Part shown: one piece after another, positions 1 through 5,435 of the stretch | How the letters are laid out: each line of letters opens with the position of its first letter | How positions within the stretch are numbered: position 1 is the first letter of the stretch | Assembly (NCBI GenBank): GCA_964388175.1 | Contig: CAYLYS010000097.1 | Location: 1-5,842 of the forward strand | Source: JAITWN01 sp964388175 | GTDB taxonomy: Bacteria; Pseudomonadota; Gammaproteobacteria; SZUA-140 | Direction of reading: 5' to 3' | DNA: 5,842 nt | Translations under genes and position numbers: made by a program | Notes under the pieces: generated by a model | Told to the model about the DNA's origin: nothing | Seen by the model: only the letters and a program-made list of their open reading frames with translations | Database searches by the model: none

Positions 1-2
1 AA

Positions 3-79
3 TGGCGCGCCCGGAAGGATTCGAACCTCCGACCCCCAAGTTCGTAGCCTGGTGCTCTATCCAGCTGAGCTACGGGCGC
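3..79 (-). tRNA. tRNA-Arg(ACG)
   Basis: A 77-nt tRNA gene read on the minus strand, from position 79 down to the encoded CCA at 5-3. The acceptor stem pairs GCGCCCG with CGGGCGC, with discriminator G. The D arm is intact, and the anticodon stem CCAGG/CTTGG contains one G-U pair and encloses the loop CTACGAA, giving anticodon ACG. The T arm is GGAGG-TTCGAAT-CCTTC. In bacteria A34 of this tRNA is normally deaminated to inosine by TadA, so it reads CGU, CGC and CGA arginine codons. It lies just downstream of tRNA-Ser, as in the E. coli serV-argVYZQ cluster, so more tRNA genes may follow beyond the window edge. It appears to have its own promoter at 94-123. Confidence 0.96.
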
Positions 80-93
80 GCGGCAGAAGCGAA

Positions 94-123
94 ATTATGC
101 CGAATCCGCCATTGTCCAGTCAA
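94..123 (-). promoter_or_regulatory. Predicted sigma-70 promoter of tRNA-Arg
   Basis: On the minus strand a -35 hexamer TTGACT (118-123, five of six consensus bases) is followed after 18 bases by a -10 hexamer CATAAT (94-99, five of six). Transcription would start near 87-88, leaving only about 8 bases of leader before the mature tRNA-Arg 5' end at 79. This suggests that tRNA-Arg can be transcribed separately from tRNA-Ser. The call rests on sequence match and position only. Confidence 0.6.
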
Positions 124-154
124 CGTGACGCCGGCGGAAAAAGCATTGCAAAAC

Positions 155-247
155 TGGCGGAGACTGAGGGATTCGAACCCTCGATGGAGCTTTTGACCCC
201 ATACTCCCTTAGCAGGGGAGCGCCTTCGGCCACTCGGCCATCTCTCC
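155..247 (-). tRNA. tRNA-Ser(GCU)
   Basis: A 93-nt class II tRNA gene on the minus strand, from 247 down to an encoded CCA at 157-155. It has the anticodon stem CTCCC/GGGAG with loop CTGCTAA (anticodon GCT, reading AGC and AGU). It also has the long serine variable arm (ATGGGG paired with CTCCAT), the T arm GAGGG-TTCGAAT-CCCTC and discriminator G. Length and sequence closely follow E. coli serV, which also sits directly downstream of csrA. One oddity: the acceptor stem GGAGAGA faces AGTCTCC, so the two innermost pairs are A7-A66 and G6-G67 mismatches while the outer five pair normally. The gene is otherwise typical. The mismatches could be real, a sequence error, or a sign of impaired function. 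Confidence 0.93.
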
Positions 248-262
248 GAAAAACGGTGCTGC

Positions 263-282
263 CCGCCGGCGCGGGCCGGCGG
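263..282 (-). repeat. GC-rich hairpin in the tRNA-Ser leader
   Basis: A perfect 8-bp inverted repeat (CCGCCGGC and GCCGGCGG) with a 4-base loop lies 15 bases upstream of the tRNA-Ser 5' end. If the candidate -10 at 290-295 is used, the transcript would begin essentially at this hairpin, placing it at the 5' end of the tRNA precursor. A run of five T's follows on the minus strand, but 9 bases beyond the stem, so it is not a standard terminator. A role in precursor processing or stability is inference. Confidence 0.6.
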
Positions 283-289
283 AGACGAA

Positions 290-295
290 ATGATA
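290..295 (-). promoter_or_regulatory. Candidate -10 element for tRNA-Ser
   Basis: TATCAT on the minus strand matches five of six bases of the sigma-70 -10 consensus and lies 43 bases upstream of the mature tRNA-Ser end. A GC-rich stretch follows it, as is common in stringently controlled stable-RNA promoters. I see no credible -35 hexamer at 16-18 bases; the region there is very GC-rich. This is a weak call. Confidence 0.3.
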
Positions 296-311
296 CACGA
301 GTCCGCCCCGT

Positions 312-341
312 CCCGCGAGTGCCGGACACTGCGCTCGCGGG
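312..341. repeat. 8-bp inverted repeat upstream of tRNA-Ser
   Basis: Perfect 8-base arms CCCGCGAG (312-319) and CTCGCGGG (334-341) are separated by 14 bases. The element lies between the csrA terminator and the candidate tRNA-Ser -10, and no T-run follows on either strand. It could be an RNA hairpin or a protein-binding dyad; the sequence does not decide. Confidence 0.5.
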
Positions 342-387
342 TCGCCATCGGACGAACTGAAAAGTGCTGGAACTACGAAGTGATGAG

Positions 388-417
388 AAAAACAGAGCAG
401 GCAGCATTCCTGCCTGC
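388..417 (-). terminator. Rho-independent terminator of csrA
   Basis: On the minus strand, 6 bases after the csrA stop, a perfect 8-bp stem GCAGGCAG/CTGCCTGC (410-417 and 397-404) encloses a 5-base loop. Four bases later comes a run of five T's (388-392). Position, stem strength and T-run fit an intrinsic terminator ending the csrA (or lysC-csrA) transcript before the tRNA genes. Confidence 0.72.
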
Positions 418-423
418 GGTACC

Positions 424-618
424 TCAGCCCTGGGCGCAATCTCCAGCGGCCGCTTTTTCCTGTCGTATCCGCTGATAGATCTCTTCGCGGTGCACGGTGA
501 CGTTCTTGGGTGCATTGACCCCGATCCGCACCTGATTTCCGCGTACGCCGAGCACGGTGACGGTCACTTCGTCACCGATCATCAGCGTCTCACCCACCCG
601 CCGTGTCAAGATCAACAT
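424..618 (-). CDS. csrA: Carbon storage regulator CsrA/RsmA
   Basis: A 64-residue protein nearly identical to E. coli CsrA (61 residues) over its first 50 positions. It opens MLILTRRVGETLMIGDEV and contains VHREEIYQRI, including Arg44 and the N-terminal Leu4/Arg6 strand that form the RNA-binding faces. CsrA is a cytoplasmic homodimeric five-stranded beta protein. It binds GGA motifs in mRNA leaders, usually blocking ribosome access, and so controls central carbon use, motility and biofilm or virulence switches. The ATG at 618 is chosen because it gives the family-exact N-terminus and has AAGGAG at 626-631, 7 bases upstream. The only variable part is the C-terminal tail (residues 51-64). The gene lies 150 bases downstream of lysC and 176 upstream of tRNA-Ser, the order known in Pseudomonas, and is followed by its own terminator. 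Confidence 0.98.
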   Translation of the reverse strand: MLILTRRVGETLMIGDEVTVTVLGVRGNQVRIGVNAPKNVTVHREEIYQRIRQEKAAAGDCAQG

Positions 619-624
619 CTCGTG

Positions 625-632
625 TCTCCTTG
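625..632 (-). promoter_or_regulatory. csrA Shine-Dalgarno, possible CsrA-binding site
   Basis: CAAGGAGA on the minus strand contains a strong Shine-Dalgarno (AAGGAG) 7 bases before the csrA ATG. It also has the A-R-G-G-A core that CsrA binds. A second ARGGAU-type core (AAGGAT, 673-678) lies about 40 bases further upstream in the presumed leader. E. coli csrA represses its own translation through several such sites; autoregulation here is inferred by analogy. Confidence 0.5.
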
Positions 633-768
633 CAATCGCAACCCTGTCGAGCCATCGTCTGCATGACTGCGTATCCTTCCTGGCCCATATCATCGGCGTG
701 GACAGAAGAAACTTGATGTCCCGTTGACTCCGGGATTCTGCTGTAAATTCCGCTCTTATGCGCGGATT

Positions 769-1260
769 TCAGCCAGGTTTTCCGTCGACATCCAGCTTGA
801 ACGCAGAGTGCAGTACGCGCACGCCGAGTTCAAGATACTTCTCGTCGATCACGACCGATATCTTGATTTCCGAGGTCGAGATCATGCGAATGTTGATACC
901 TTCGTCCGCCAGCGCACGGAACATGGTGCTGGCGATACCGGCGTGCGAACGCATGCCGACGCCGACCAGTGAAATCTTCACGATCCGGTTGTCGCCGATC
1001 ACCTGGCGCGCGCCGAGCTGTTCGCAGGTGCGGCCGAGGATCTTCAGCGCCTTATCGTAATCGTTGCGATGCACCGTGAAGGTGAAGTCGGTGCTGGCAT
1101 CCTCGGCGACGTTCTGCACGATCATGTCGATTTCGATATTGGCGTCGGCGATCGGACCGAGGATGCGCGCCGCCACGCCCGGCTGGTCCGGCACGCCGAT
1201 GACCGTCAGCTTGGCCTCGTCGCGATTGAATGCGATGCCTGAGATCAGCGCCTGTTCCAT
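769..1260 (-). CDS. Probable aspartokinase beta subunit (internal start in lysC)
   Basis: In-frame Met247 of lysC (ATG at 1260-1258) is preceded by AGAGGA at 1268-1273 with a 7-base spacer, a better ribosome site than that of the full-length start. Translation from here would give a 163-residue protein starting MEQALISG and containing only the two ACT domains. In Bacillus subtilis aspartokinase II and in Corynebacterium, lysC is known to encode such an overlapping in-frame beta subunit from about residue 247-250. It pairs with alpha as an alpha2-beta2 enzyme and forms the lysine/threonine-binding interface. The position and resulting length agree almost exactly with the B. subtilis case. Production of the beta chain in this organism is inferred, not shown. 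Confidence 0.6.
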   Translation of the reverse strand: MEQALISGIAFNRDEAKLTVIGVPDQPGVAARILGPIADANIEIDMIVQNVAEDASTDFTFTVHRNDYDKALKILGRTCEQLGARQVIGDNRIVKISLVGVGMRSHAGIASTMFRALADEGINIRMISTSEIKISVVIDEKYLELGVRVLHSAFKLDVDGKPG

Positions 1261-1998
1261 GCCTTCGTCCTCTGCTGTGATCAGGGTGCCGGGGCCGTCC
1301 TCGAAGGAGGACAGCACACGCAGCGGCACATTGTATTTGCTGGCGAACTCCACGCTGCGGATCTGCAGCACCTTGGCGCCCAGGCTCGCCATTTCCAGCA
1401 TTTCCTCATAGGTAATGCGTTCCAGCCGGCGCGCCGCGGGCACCACGCGCGGATCGGTGGTGTAGACGCCGTCGACGTCGGTGTAGATCTGGCATTCATC
1501 GGCCTTGAGCGCGGCGGCAAGCGCGACCGCCGTGGTATCGGAACCGCCGCGGCCGAGCGTGGTGATGTTGTCCTGCTCATCGACACCCTGGAACCCGGCC
1601 ACCACCACCACGCGGCCGAGGCGCAGATCCTCGCGCACGCGCTCGGCATGGATATCGAGAATGCGCGCCTTGTTGTAGGCGTTGTCGGTGCGGATACGCA
1701 CCTGCGCGCCGGTGTAGGATTGCGCCGGGCAGTCACGCTTCTCCAGCGCGATCGCCAGCAAGCCGATGGTGACCTGCTCGCCGGTGGCGAGAATCACGTC
1801 CAGTTCGCGCGGACTCGGCTGCGCGGAAATTTCCTTGGCCAGAGCGAGCAGGCGATTGGTCTCGCCGCTCATCGCCGACACCACGATGATGAGATCATCG
1901 CCGGTGCGGCGCGCCGCGACGATCTTGTCCGCGACGTGTTCGATGCGCGCGGGCGTAGCGACGGAAGTACCGCCGTACTTCTGTACGATCAAAGCCAT
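769..1998 (-). CDS. lysC: Aspartate kinase, catalytic alpha subunit
   Basis: A 409-residue aspartokinase (EC 2.7.2.4), which phosphorylates aspartate in the first step toward lysine (and diaminopimelate), threonine and methionine. The amino-acid kinase domain (about 1-245) shows KYGGTS at 7-12, SAMSGETN at 41-48, ATGEQV at 71-76, GRGGSDT at 149-155 and TDVDGVYTTDPR at 173-184. Two ACT regulatory domains follow (about 263-335 and 340-405), where lysine and/or threonine bind in this family. Length and the N-terminus MALIVQKYGGTSV match single-domain LysC of Pseudomonas type, with no fused homoserine dehydrogenase. The ATG at 1998 is family-exact but lacks a clear Shine-Dalgarno. Its A is also the last base of a short upstream ORF's stop codon. 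No lysine riboswitch fits in the 91-base gap to alaS. An internal start at Met247 probably yields a beta subunit. Confidence 0.97.
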   Translation of the reverse strand: MALIVQKYGGTSVATPARIEHVADKIVAARRTGDDLIIVVSAMSGETNRLLALAKEISAQPSPRELDVILATGEQVTIGLLAIALEKRDCPAQSYTGAQVRIRTDNAYNKARILDIHAERVREDLRLGRVVVVAGFQGVDEQDNITTLGRGGSDTTAVALAAALKADECQIYTDVDGVYTTDPRVVPAARRLERITYEEMLEMASLGAKVLQIRSVEFASKYNVPLRVLSSFEDGPGTLITAEDEGMEQALISGIAFNRDEAKLTVIGVPDQPGVAARILGPIADANIEIDMIVQNVAEDASTDFTFTVHRNDYDKALKILGRTCEQLGARQVIGDNRIVKISLVGVGMRSHAGIASTMFRALADEGINIRMISTSEIKISVVIDEKYLELGVRVLHSAFKLDVDGKPG

Positions 1999-2036
1999 CA
2001 GGCAGCTACCAGGGGATAGACCACGGGAAGAATCAT
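1998..2036 (-). CDS. Possible 12-residue leader ORF of lysC
   Basis: On the minus strand, ATG at 2036 opens a 12-codon ORF encoding MILPVVYPLVAA and ends in a TGA whose last base is the first base of the lysC ATG (TGATG). lysC itself has no evident Shine-Dalgarno, so translational coupling is conceivable. The ORF also lacks a Shine-Dalgarno. Its ATG falls about 8 bases after a candidate -10 element, so it could be near-leaderless. It has no lysine, threonine or methionine run, so classic attenuation is not indicated. It may well be a chance ORF. Confidence 0.25.
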   Translation of the reverse strand: MILPVVYPLVAA

Positions 2037-2043
2037 GGCGGCT

Positions 2044-2052
2044 ATTCTAGCA
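2044..2052 (-). promoter_or_regulatory. Candidate extended -10 promoter of lysC
   Basis: The minus-strand sequence TGCTAGAAT combines the extended -10 TGn motif with TAGAAT (five of six consensus bases, 2044-2049). It lies in the alaS-lysC gap, about 46 bases before the lysC ATG. No good -35 is visible, which extended -10 promoters can tolerate. Predicted start is near 2037. Confidence 0.42.
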
Positions 2053-2089
2053 TGGGGCGCAGCGGCCCCGATGCACACGGAACAGGCAT

Positions 2090-4397
2090 TCAGGCCAGCT
2101 GCTCCCGCACCCAGACCGCCACCGAAGCCAGCGCCTGCGGCAGTGCGGCCGGATCATTGCCGCCCGCCTGCGCCATGTCGGGCCGACCGCCGCCCTTGCC
2201 ACCGAGCTGGCCGGCGACGTGGTTGGCGAGATCCGAGGCTTTGAGGCGATCGACGAGATCACGCGTCACGCCCGCGATCAGGCTGACCTTGCCCTCCTTG
2301 ACCGCAGCAAGCACGATGACGCCGGAGCCGAGCTTGTTCTTGAGCTGATCCACCAGGTCGCGCAGGATTTTGGGATCGACGTCGTCGAGATGCTCGGCAA
2401 GCACCTTGCAACCGCCGACGTCGACGGCCTTGAGCGCAAGGTCCGAGCCGGCGCTGCTGGCGCGCATGCCCTGCAGTCGTTCCAGCTCTTTCTCGAGCTG
2501 ACGGTTGCGCTCCACCAGCTGCTGCACGCGGGCGGTGACTTCCGCGCGACCACCCTTGAGCAGCGCGCCCAGCCCGTCCAACTGCCGCTCGTTGTCGGCG
2601 ATCCAGGCCAGCGCACCAGCGCCGGTCAGCGCTTCGATGCGGCGCACGCCGGCGGCGATGCCCGCTTCGGCGACGATCTTCATCAGTCCGATGTCGCCGG
2701 CGCGGTGCACATGGGTGCCGCCGCACAGCTCCTTGGAAAAATCCCCGATCGTGAGCACGCGCACACGGTCGCCGTATTTCTCGCCGAACAGCGCCATCGC
2801 GCCCGCCGATCGCGCTTCGTCGAAAGCCATCACATCGGTAGCCACCGGCGCGTTGCGGCGGATCTCGGCATTGACCAGCGCTTCGATCTCATCGAGCTGA
2901 GCGCGCGTAAGCGGCTCGAAATGGGAGAAATCGAAACGCAGACGCTCGGGTTCCACCAGTGAGCCCTTCTGCTGCACGTGATCGCCCAGCAGACGGCGCA
3001 GCGCGGCGTGCAGCAGATGGGTCGCCGAATGATTGAGCGCGATGGCCTGGCGCCGCGCCTCGTCCACGCGCGCTTCGACCTCATCCCCGCCGCGCAGCAC
3101 GCCCCGACTCATGCGGCCGATGTGGGCATAAGCGCCGCCGGGCAGTTTGCGCGTATCGGCGACGACGAAAGTGGCGGCGGCGGAAACGATCTCGCCGCGG
3201 TCGCCGACCTGCCCGCCGCTTTCAGCGTAGAACGGCGTGTGGTCGAGAATGACGACACCCTCCTCGCCCTCGCCGAGCCTGTCCGCCACGTCGTCGCCGC
3301 GCGCCAGCGCCTGTACGCGCGTGCGCTGGCGCAGATGCTCGTAACCGGTGAATTCGCTTTCGCGACCCTCGCCGAGACGGCTGCCGTAATCGGCCTGGAA
3401 CTGGCCCGCGGCGCGCGCCCGCTCGCGCTGGGCGGCCATTTCGCGCTCATAGCCCGCCATGTCGACGGTGATGCCGTGGTTCTGTACGTAATCGGCGGTG
3501 AGATCGACCGGAAAGCCGTAGGTATCGTAGAGCTTGAACACCACGTTGCCGGGCAACAGCTTCTCGCCGGCGGGCAGCGCCGCGATGCTCTCGCGCAGGA
3601 TCTTCATGCCCTGATCCAGCGTCTCGGCGAAACGCTCCTCCTCCTGGCGCAGCACGCGTTCGACCTGCGCCCCCGCCTGCAGCAGCTCGGGATAGGCTTC
3701 GCCCATCTCCTCGCACAGCGGCGCGACCAGACGGTGGAAGAAAGGTTCGTTCAGACCGAGTTCGTAGCCGTGGCGGACGGCGCGGCGGATGATGCGACGC
3801 AGCACATAGCCGCGCCCCTCGTTGGACGGAATGACTCCGTCGACGATCAGGAACGCGCAGGAGCGGATGTGATCGGCGATGACGCGCAGCGAGGGCTGGC
3901 TGTCGTCGTCGGTGCCGGCGAGTCGCATCACTTCGCGGATCAGGCGGCGGAACAGATCGATGTCGTAATTGCTGCGCACGCCCTGCATCACGGCGGCGAG
4001 CCGCTCCAGCCCCATGCCGGTATCGACCGAGGGCTTGGGCAGCGGCGTCAGCTTGCCCTGGGCGTCGCGGTTGTACTGCATGAAGACGAGGTTCCAGATC
4101 TCGACGTAGCGGTCACCGTCGGCATCGGGGCTGCCCGGCGGACCGCCGGCGACCTCGGGACCGTGGTCGTAGAAGATCTCGGTGCAGGGACCGCAGGGGC
4201 CGGTATCGGCCATCTGCCAGAAATTGTCGGAGGCGTACGGCGCGCCCTTGTTGTCGCCGATGCGCACGATGCGCTCGGGCGGCAGGCCAATCATGTCGCG
4301 CCAGAGCGCGTAGGCCTCGTCATCGTTGTGGTAGACGGTGACCAGCAGCCGCTCCGGCGGCAGCTTCCAGACCGTGGTCAGCAGTTCCCACGCCCAG
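2090..4397 (-). CDS. alaS: Alanyl-tRNA synthetase, C-terminal part (contig cut at N-gap)
   Basis: About 768 residues of AlaRS (EC 6.1.1.7), which charges tRNA-Ala and clears mischarged Ser/Gly. Read from the gap inward it carries the end of the class II catalytic domain (DNFWQMADTGPCGPCTE, then motif 3 DTGMGLERLAAV) and the helical tRNA-recognition domain with RVIADHIRSCAFLI and RGYVLRRIIRRAVRHG. The editing domain follows, with zinc-binding HSATH (3017-3031) and CGGTH (near 2710-2726). A C-Ala domain ends the protein, with GGKGGGRPDMAQAGG. The stop is TGA at 2092-2090. The 5' end is missing at the N-gap. Its first 219 bases (4179-4397) cover the same part of the protein as the other fragment at 4408-4600, with different sequence. 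This indicates a chimeric scaffold, not a genuine gene of this structure. Confidence 0.95.
4179..4204. repeat. 26-bp direct repeat, copy 1 (inside alaS)
   Basis: These 26 bases are identical to 4408-4433 and encode TGPCGPCT plus two bases of the next Glu codon in the AlaRS catalytic domain. Copy 2 is the exact end of the right-hand contig. The match stops at 4205 versus 4434, where the two copies diverge. It looks like an unmerged overlap between contigs rather than a biological repeat. Confidence 0.95.
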
Positions 4398-4407
4398 NNN
4401 NNNNNNN
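4398..4407. other. Assembly gap (10 N) inside alaS
   Basis: Ten N's interrupt alaS. The flanks overlap in homology by about 70 codons instead of continuing one another, and the written sequence changes reading frame across the gap. The gap length is therefore a placeholder, and the true relationship of the flanks is overlap or misjoin. Confidence 0.97.
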
Positions 4408-4433
4408 TCGGTGCAGGGACCGCAGGGGCCGGT
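4408..4433. repeat. 26-bp direct repeat, copy 2 (right contig end)
   Basis: Identical to 4179-4204 and located exactly at the edge of the N-gap. Joining 4408 directly to 4178 keeps the alaS frame and gives a gene of normal length. Confidence 0.95.
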
Positions 4434-4934
4434 GTCACCCATCGACCAGAAGTTGTCGTCGCTGTCGATGCGCACCAGGCGCTCGGCCGGGATGCCGATC
4501 TCGTCGAGCCAGATATCGGCGGCTTCGGTATCCTGCAGATACACGGTCACCCACAGTTTTTCCGCCGGCAGGGACAGCTCGCGGGTAAGAAATTCCCAAG
4601 CATAGGCAATCGCTTCGCGCTTGAAGTAGTCGCCGAAGCTGAAGTTCCCCAGCATCTCGAAGAAAGTATGGTGGCGCGCGGTATAGCCGACGTTGTCGAG
4701 ATCGTTGTGCTTGCCGCCGGCGCGCACGCAGCGCTGCGCGCTCGCGGCGCGGTGATAGGAGCGCTGCTCACGGCCGAGGAAAACGTCCTTGAACTGGACC
4801 ATGCCGGCGTTGGTGAACAGCAGCGTGGCATCACCGAGCGGTACCAGCGGACTGCTGGGAACGACCTGATGTCCTTTGCCCCGGAAATAATCCAGGAATC
4901 GGCTGCGTAACCCGGCGCTGCTGATGCTGCTCAT
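4408..4934 (-). CDS. alaS: Alanyl-tRNA synthetase, N-terminal part (contig cut at N-gap)
   Basis: The first 175 codons plus two bases of AlaRS, starting MSSISSAGLRSRFLDYF. It holds the front of the class II catalytic domain: LLFTNAGMVQFKDVFLG, the motif 2 region with QRCVRAGGKHNDLDNVGYTA and HHTFFEMLGNFSFGDYF, ending GDTGPCGPCT at the gap. Its last part (AWEFLTREL to GPCGPCT) repeats a stretch also encoded by 4179-4397, but with only about 60% identical residues. It also lacks the GAPYAS-type insert before DNFW, so it is a different alaS allele or organism. The ATG at 4934 gives the family-typical N-terminus; the Shine-Dalgarno is weak. It starts 31 bases after the recX stop, so co-transcription with recA-recX is possible. 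Joined to position 4178 it completes an 871-residue protein, near the roughly 875 of E. coli AlaRS. Confidence 0.95.
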
Positions 4935-4965
4935 GCGTCAAAAACCTGTAAGGAAACGGATCCGT

Positions 4966-5429
4966 TCATGATATTTCTTCATCGTCCGCGAAGGCATTCC
5001 GAATCTGCTGTTCGGTGAAACCTCTCGAACGCAAAAAACGCGCCTGGCGGGCGCGTTCGCTGAAATCCCTGGGTACTTCCTCACCGAAACGCTTGCGGCG
5101 CGCGGCACGCGCCGTCTCGCTCCAGCCCGACTCCTCGCTTCCCGCCTCCGCCAGATACTGCTCGATCAGTTCGACGGCCACACCGCGCTGGCGCAGATCC
5201 GCCTCGATGCGCAATGGCCCTTGTCCACGGTTGAGACGCGAACGGACGAAGATCTCGGTGAAACGCCGATCGCTCAGCAATCCTTCGCCGCTGAGCACCG
5301 CGATGAGCGCATCGACGAACTCCGCGTCCGCATCCCCCCGCAACAGCTTCGTGCGCAGTTCATGCGCCGAGTGTTCGCGCCGGGCAAGCAGATCCAGGGC
5401 ACGCCGCCGTATCTTCAGTGCGGGATCAT
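4966..5429 (-). CDS. recX: Regulatory protein RecX, with out-of-frame ATG
   Basis: RecX binds RecA filaments and limits their extension and ATPase activity, modulating recombination and SOS. The frame ending at TGA 4968-4966 shows the family's tandem three-helix repeats: ALDLLARREHSAHELRTKL (5400-5344), then GLLSDRRFTEIFVRSRLNRG and GPLRIEADLRQRGV, then RKRFGEEVP and a final ARFLRSRGFTEQQIRNAF. The first in-frame canonical start is TTG at 5343, which would cut off the conserved first helix. The well-placed ATG at 5429, 12 bases after AGGAGG (5442-5447), is one base out of frame and reads MIPH-stop. With one base restored the protein would be about 154 residues, typical for RecX. I infer a missing base near 5413-5427 (sequence error or real mutation), or less likely a non-canonical start such as CTG 5418. 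The gene begins 21 bases after recA. Confidence 0.85.
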
Positions 5430-5435
5430 GCCCGC
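5420..5435 (-). promoter_or_regulatory. Hairpin enclosing the recX ATG
   Basis: GCGGG and CCCGC (5 bp) enclose the 6-base loop CATGAT, which contains the out-of-frame recX ATG. It lies between recA and the conserved recX frame. No T-run follows, so it is not a normal terminator. It could lower recX translation relative to recA, but a 5-bp stem may be chance in GC-rich DNA. Confidence 0.35.

Noticed and set aside
80..154. Terminator after tRNA-Ser (GCTTTTTCC run)
   Set aside because: No stem of useful length precedes the T-run; only a 3-bp self-complementary GCAATGC is present.
2..360. Short ORFs over the tRNA genes, such as one reading ...RLRDSNPR
   Set aside because: These are well-known spurious translations across tRNA T-arm sequences; the tRNA structures explain the DNA.
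745..768. TCCGC/GCGGA hairpin directly after the lysC stop as a terminator
   Set aside because: The stem is 5 bp with an 8-base loop, followed by ATTTACAG rather than a T-run, so lysC-csrA read-through cannot be excluded.
619..768. A sigma-70 promoter for csrA in the lysC-csrA gap
   Set aside because: I found isolated -35-like (TTTACA) and -10-like (GATATG) pieces but no pair with acceptable spacing.
2054..2069. GGGGC...GCCCC inverted repeat just after alaS as a terminator
   Set aside because: The stem is only 5 bp with a 6-base loop, and no T-run follows on the minus strand; the next bases are the candidate lysC -10.
1999..2089. Lysine riboswitch upstream of lysC
   Set aside because: The whole gap is 91 bases, too short for the roughly 170-base L-box, and none of its conserved elements is visible.
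4398..4407. Natural frameshift or tandem partial duplication in alaS
   Set aside because: The frame change coincides with placeholder N's, and the flanks are divergent homologues that overlap by an exact 26-base contig end. An assembly explanation is sufficient.
2978..4588. A 536-codon open frame on the plus strand, antisense to alaS
   Set aside because: It is a shadow of the high-GC alaS codon pattern, passes through the N-gap, and shows low-complexity Ala/Arg/His-rich sequence with no recognisable domain.
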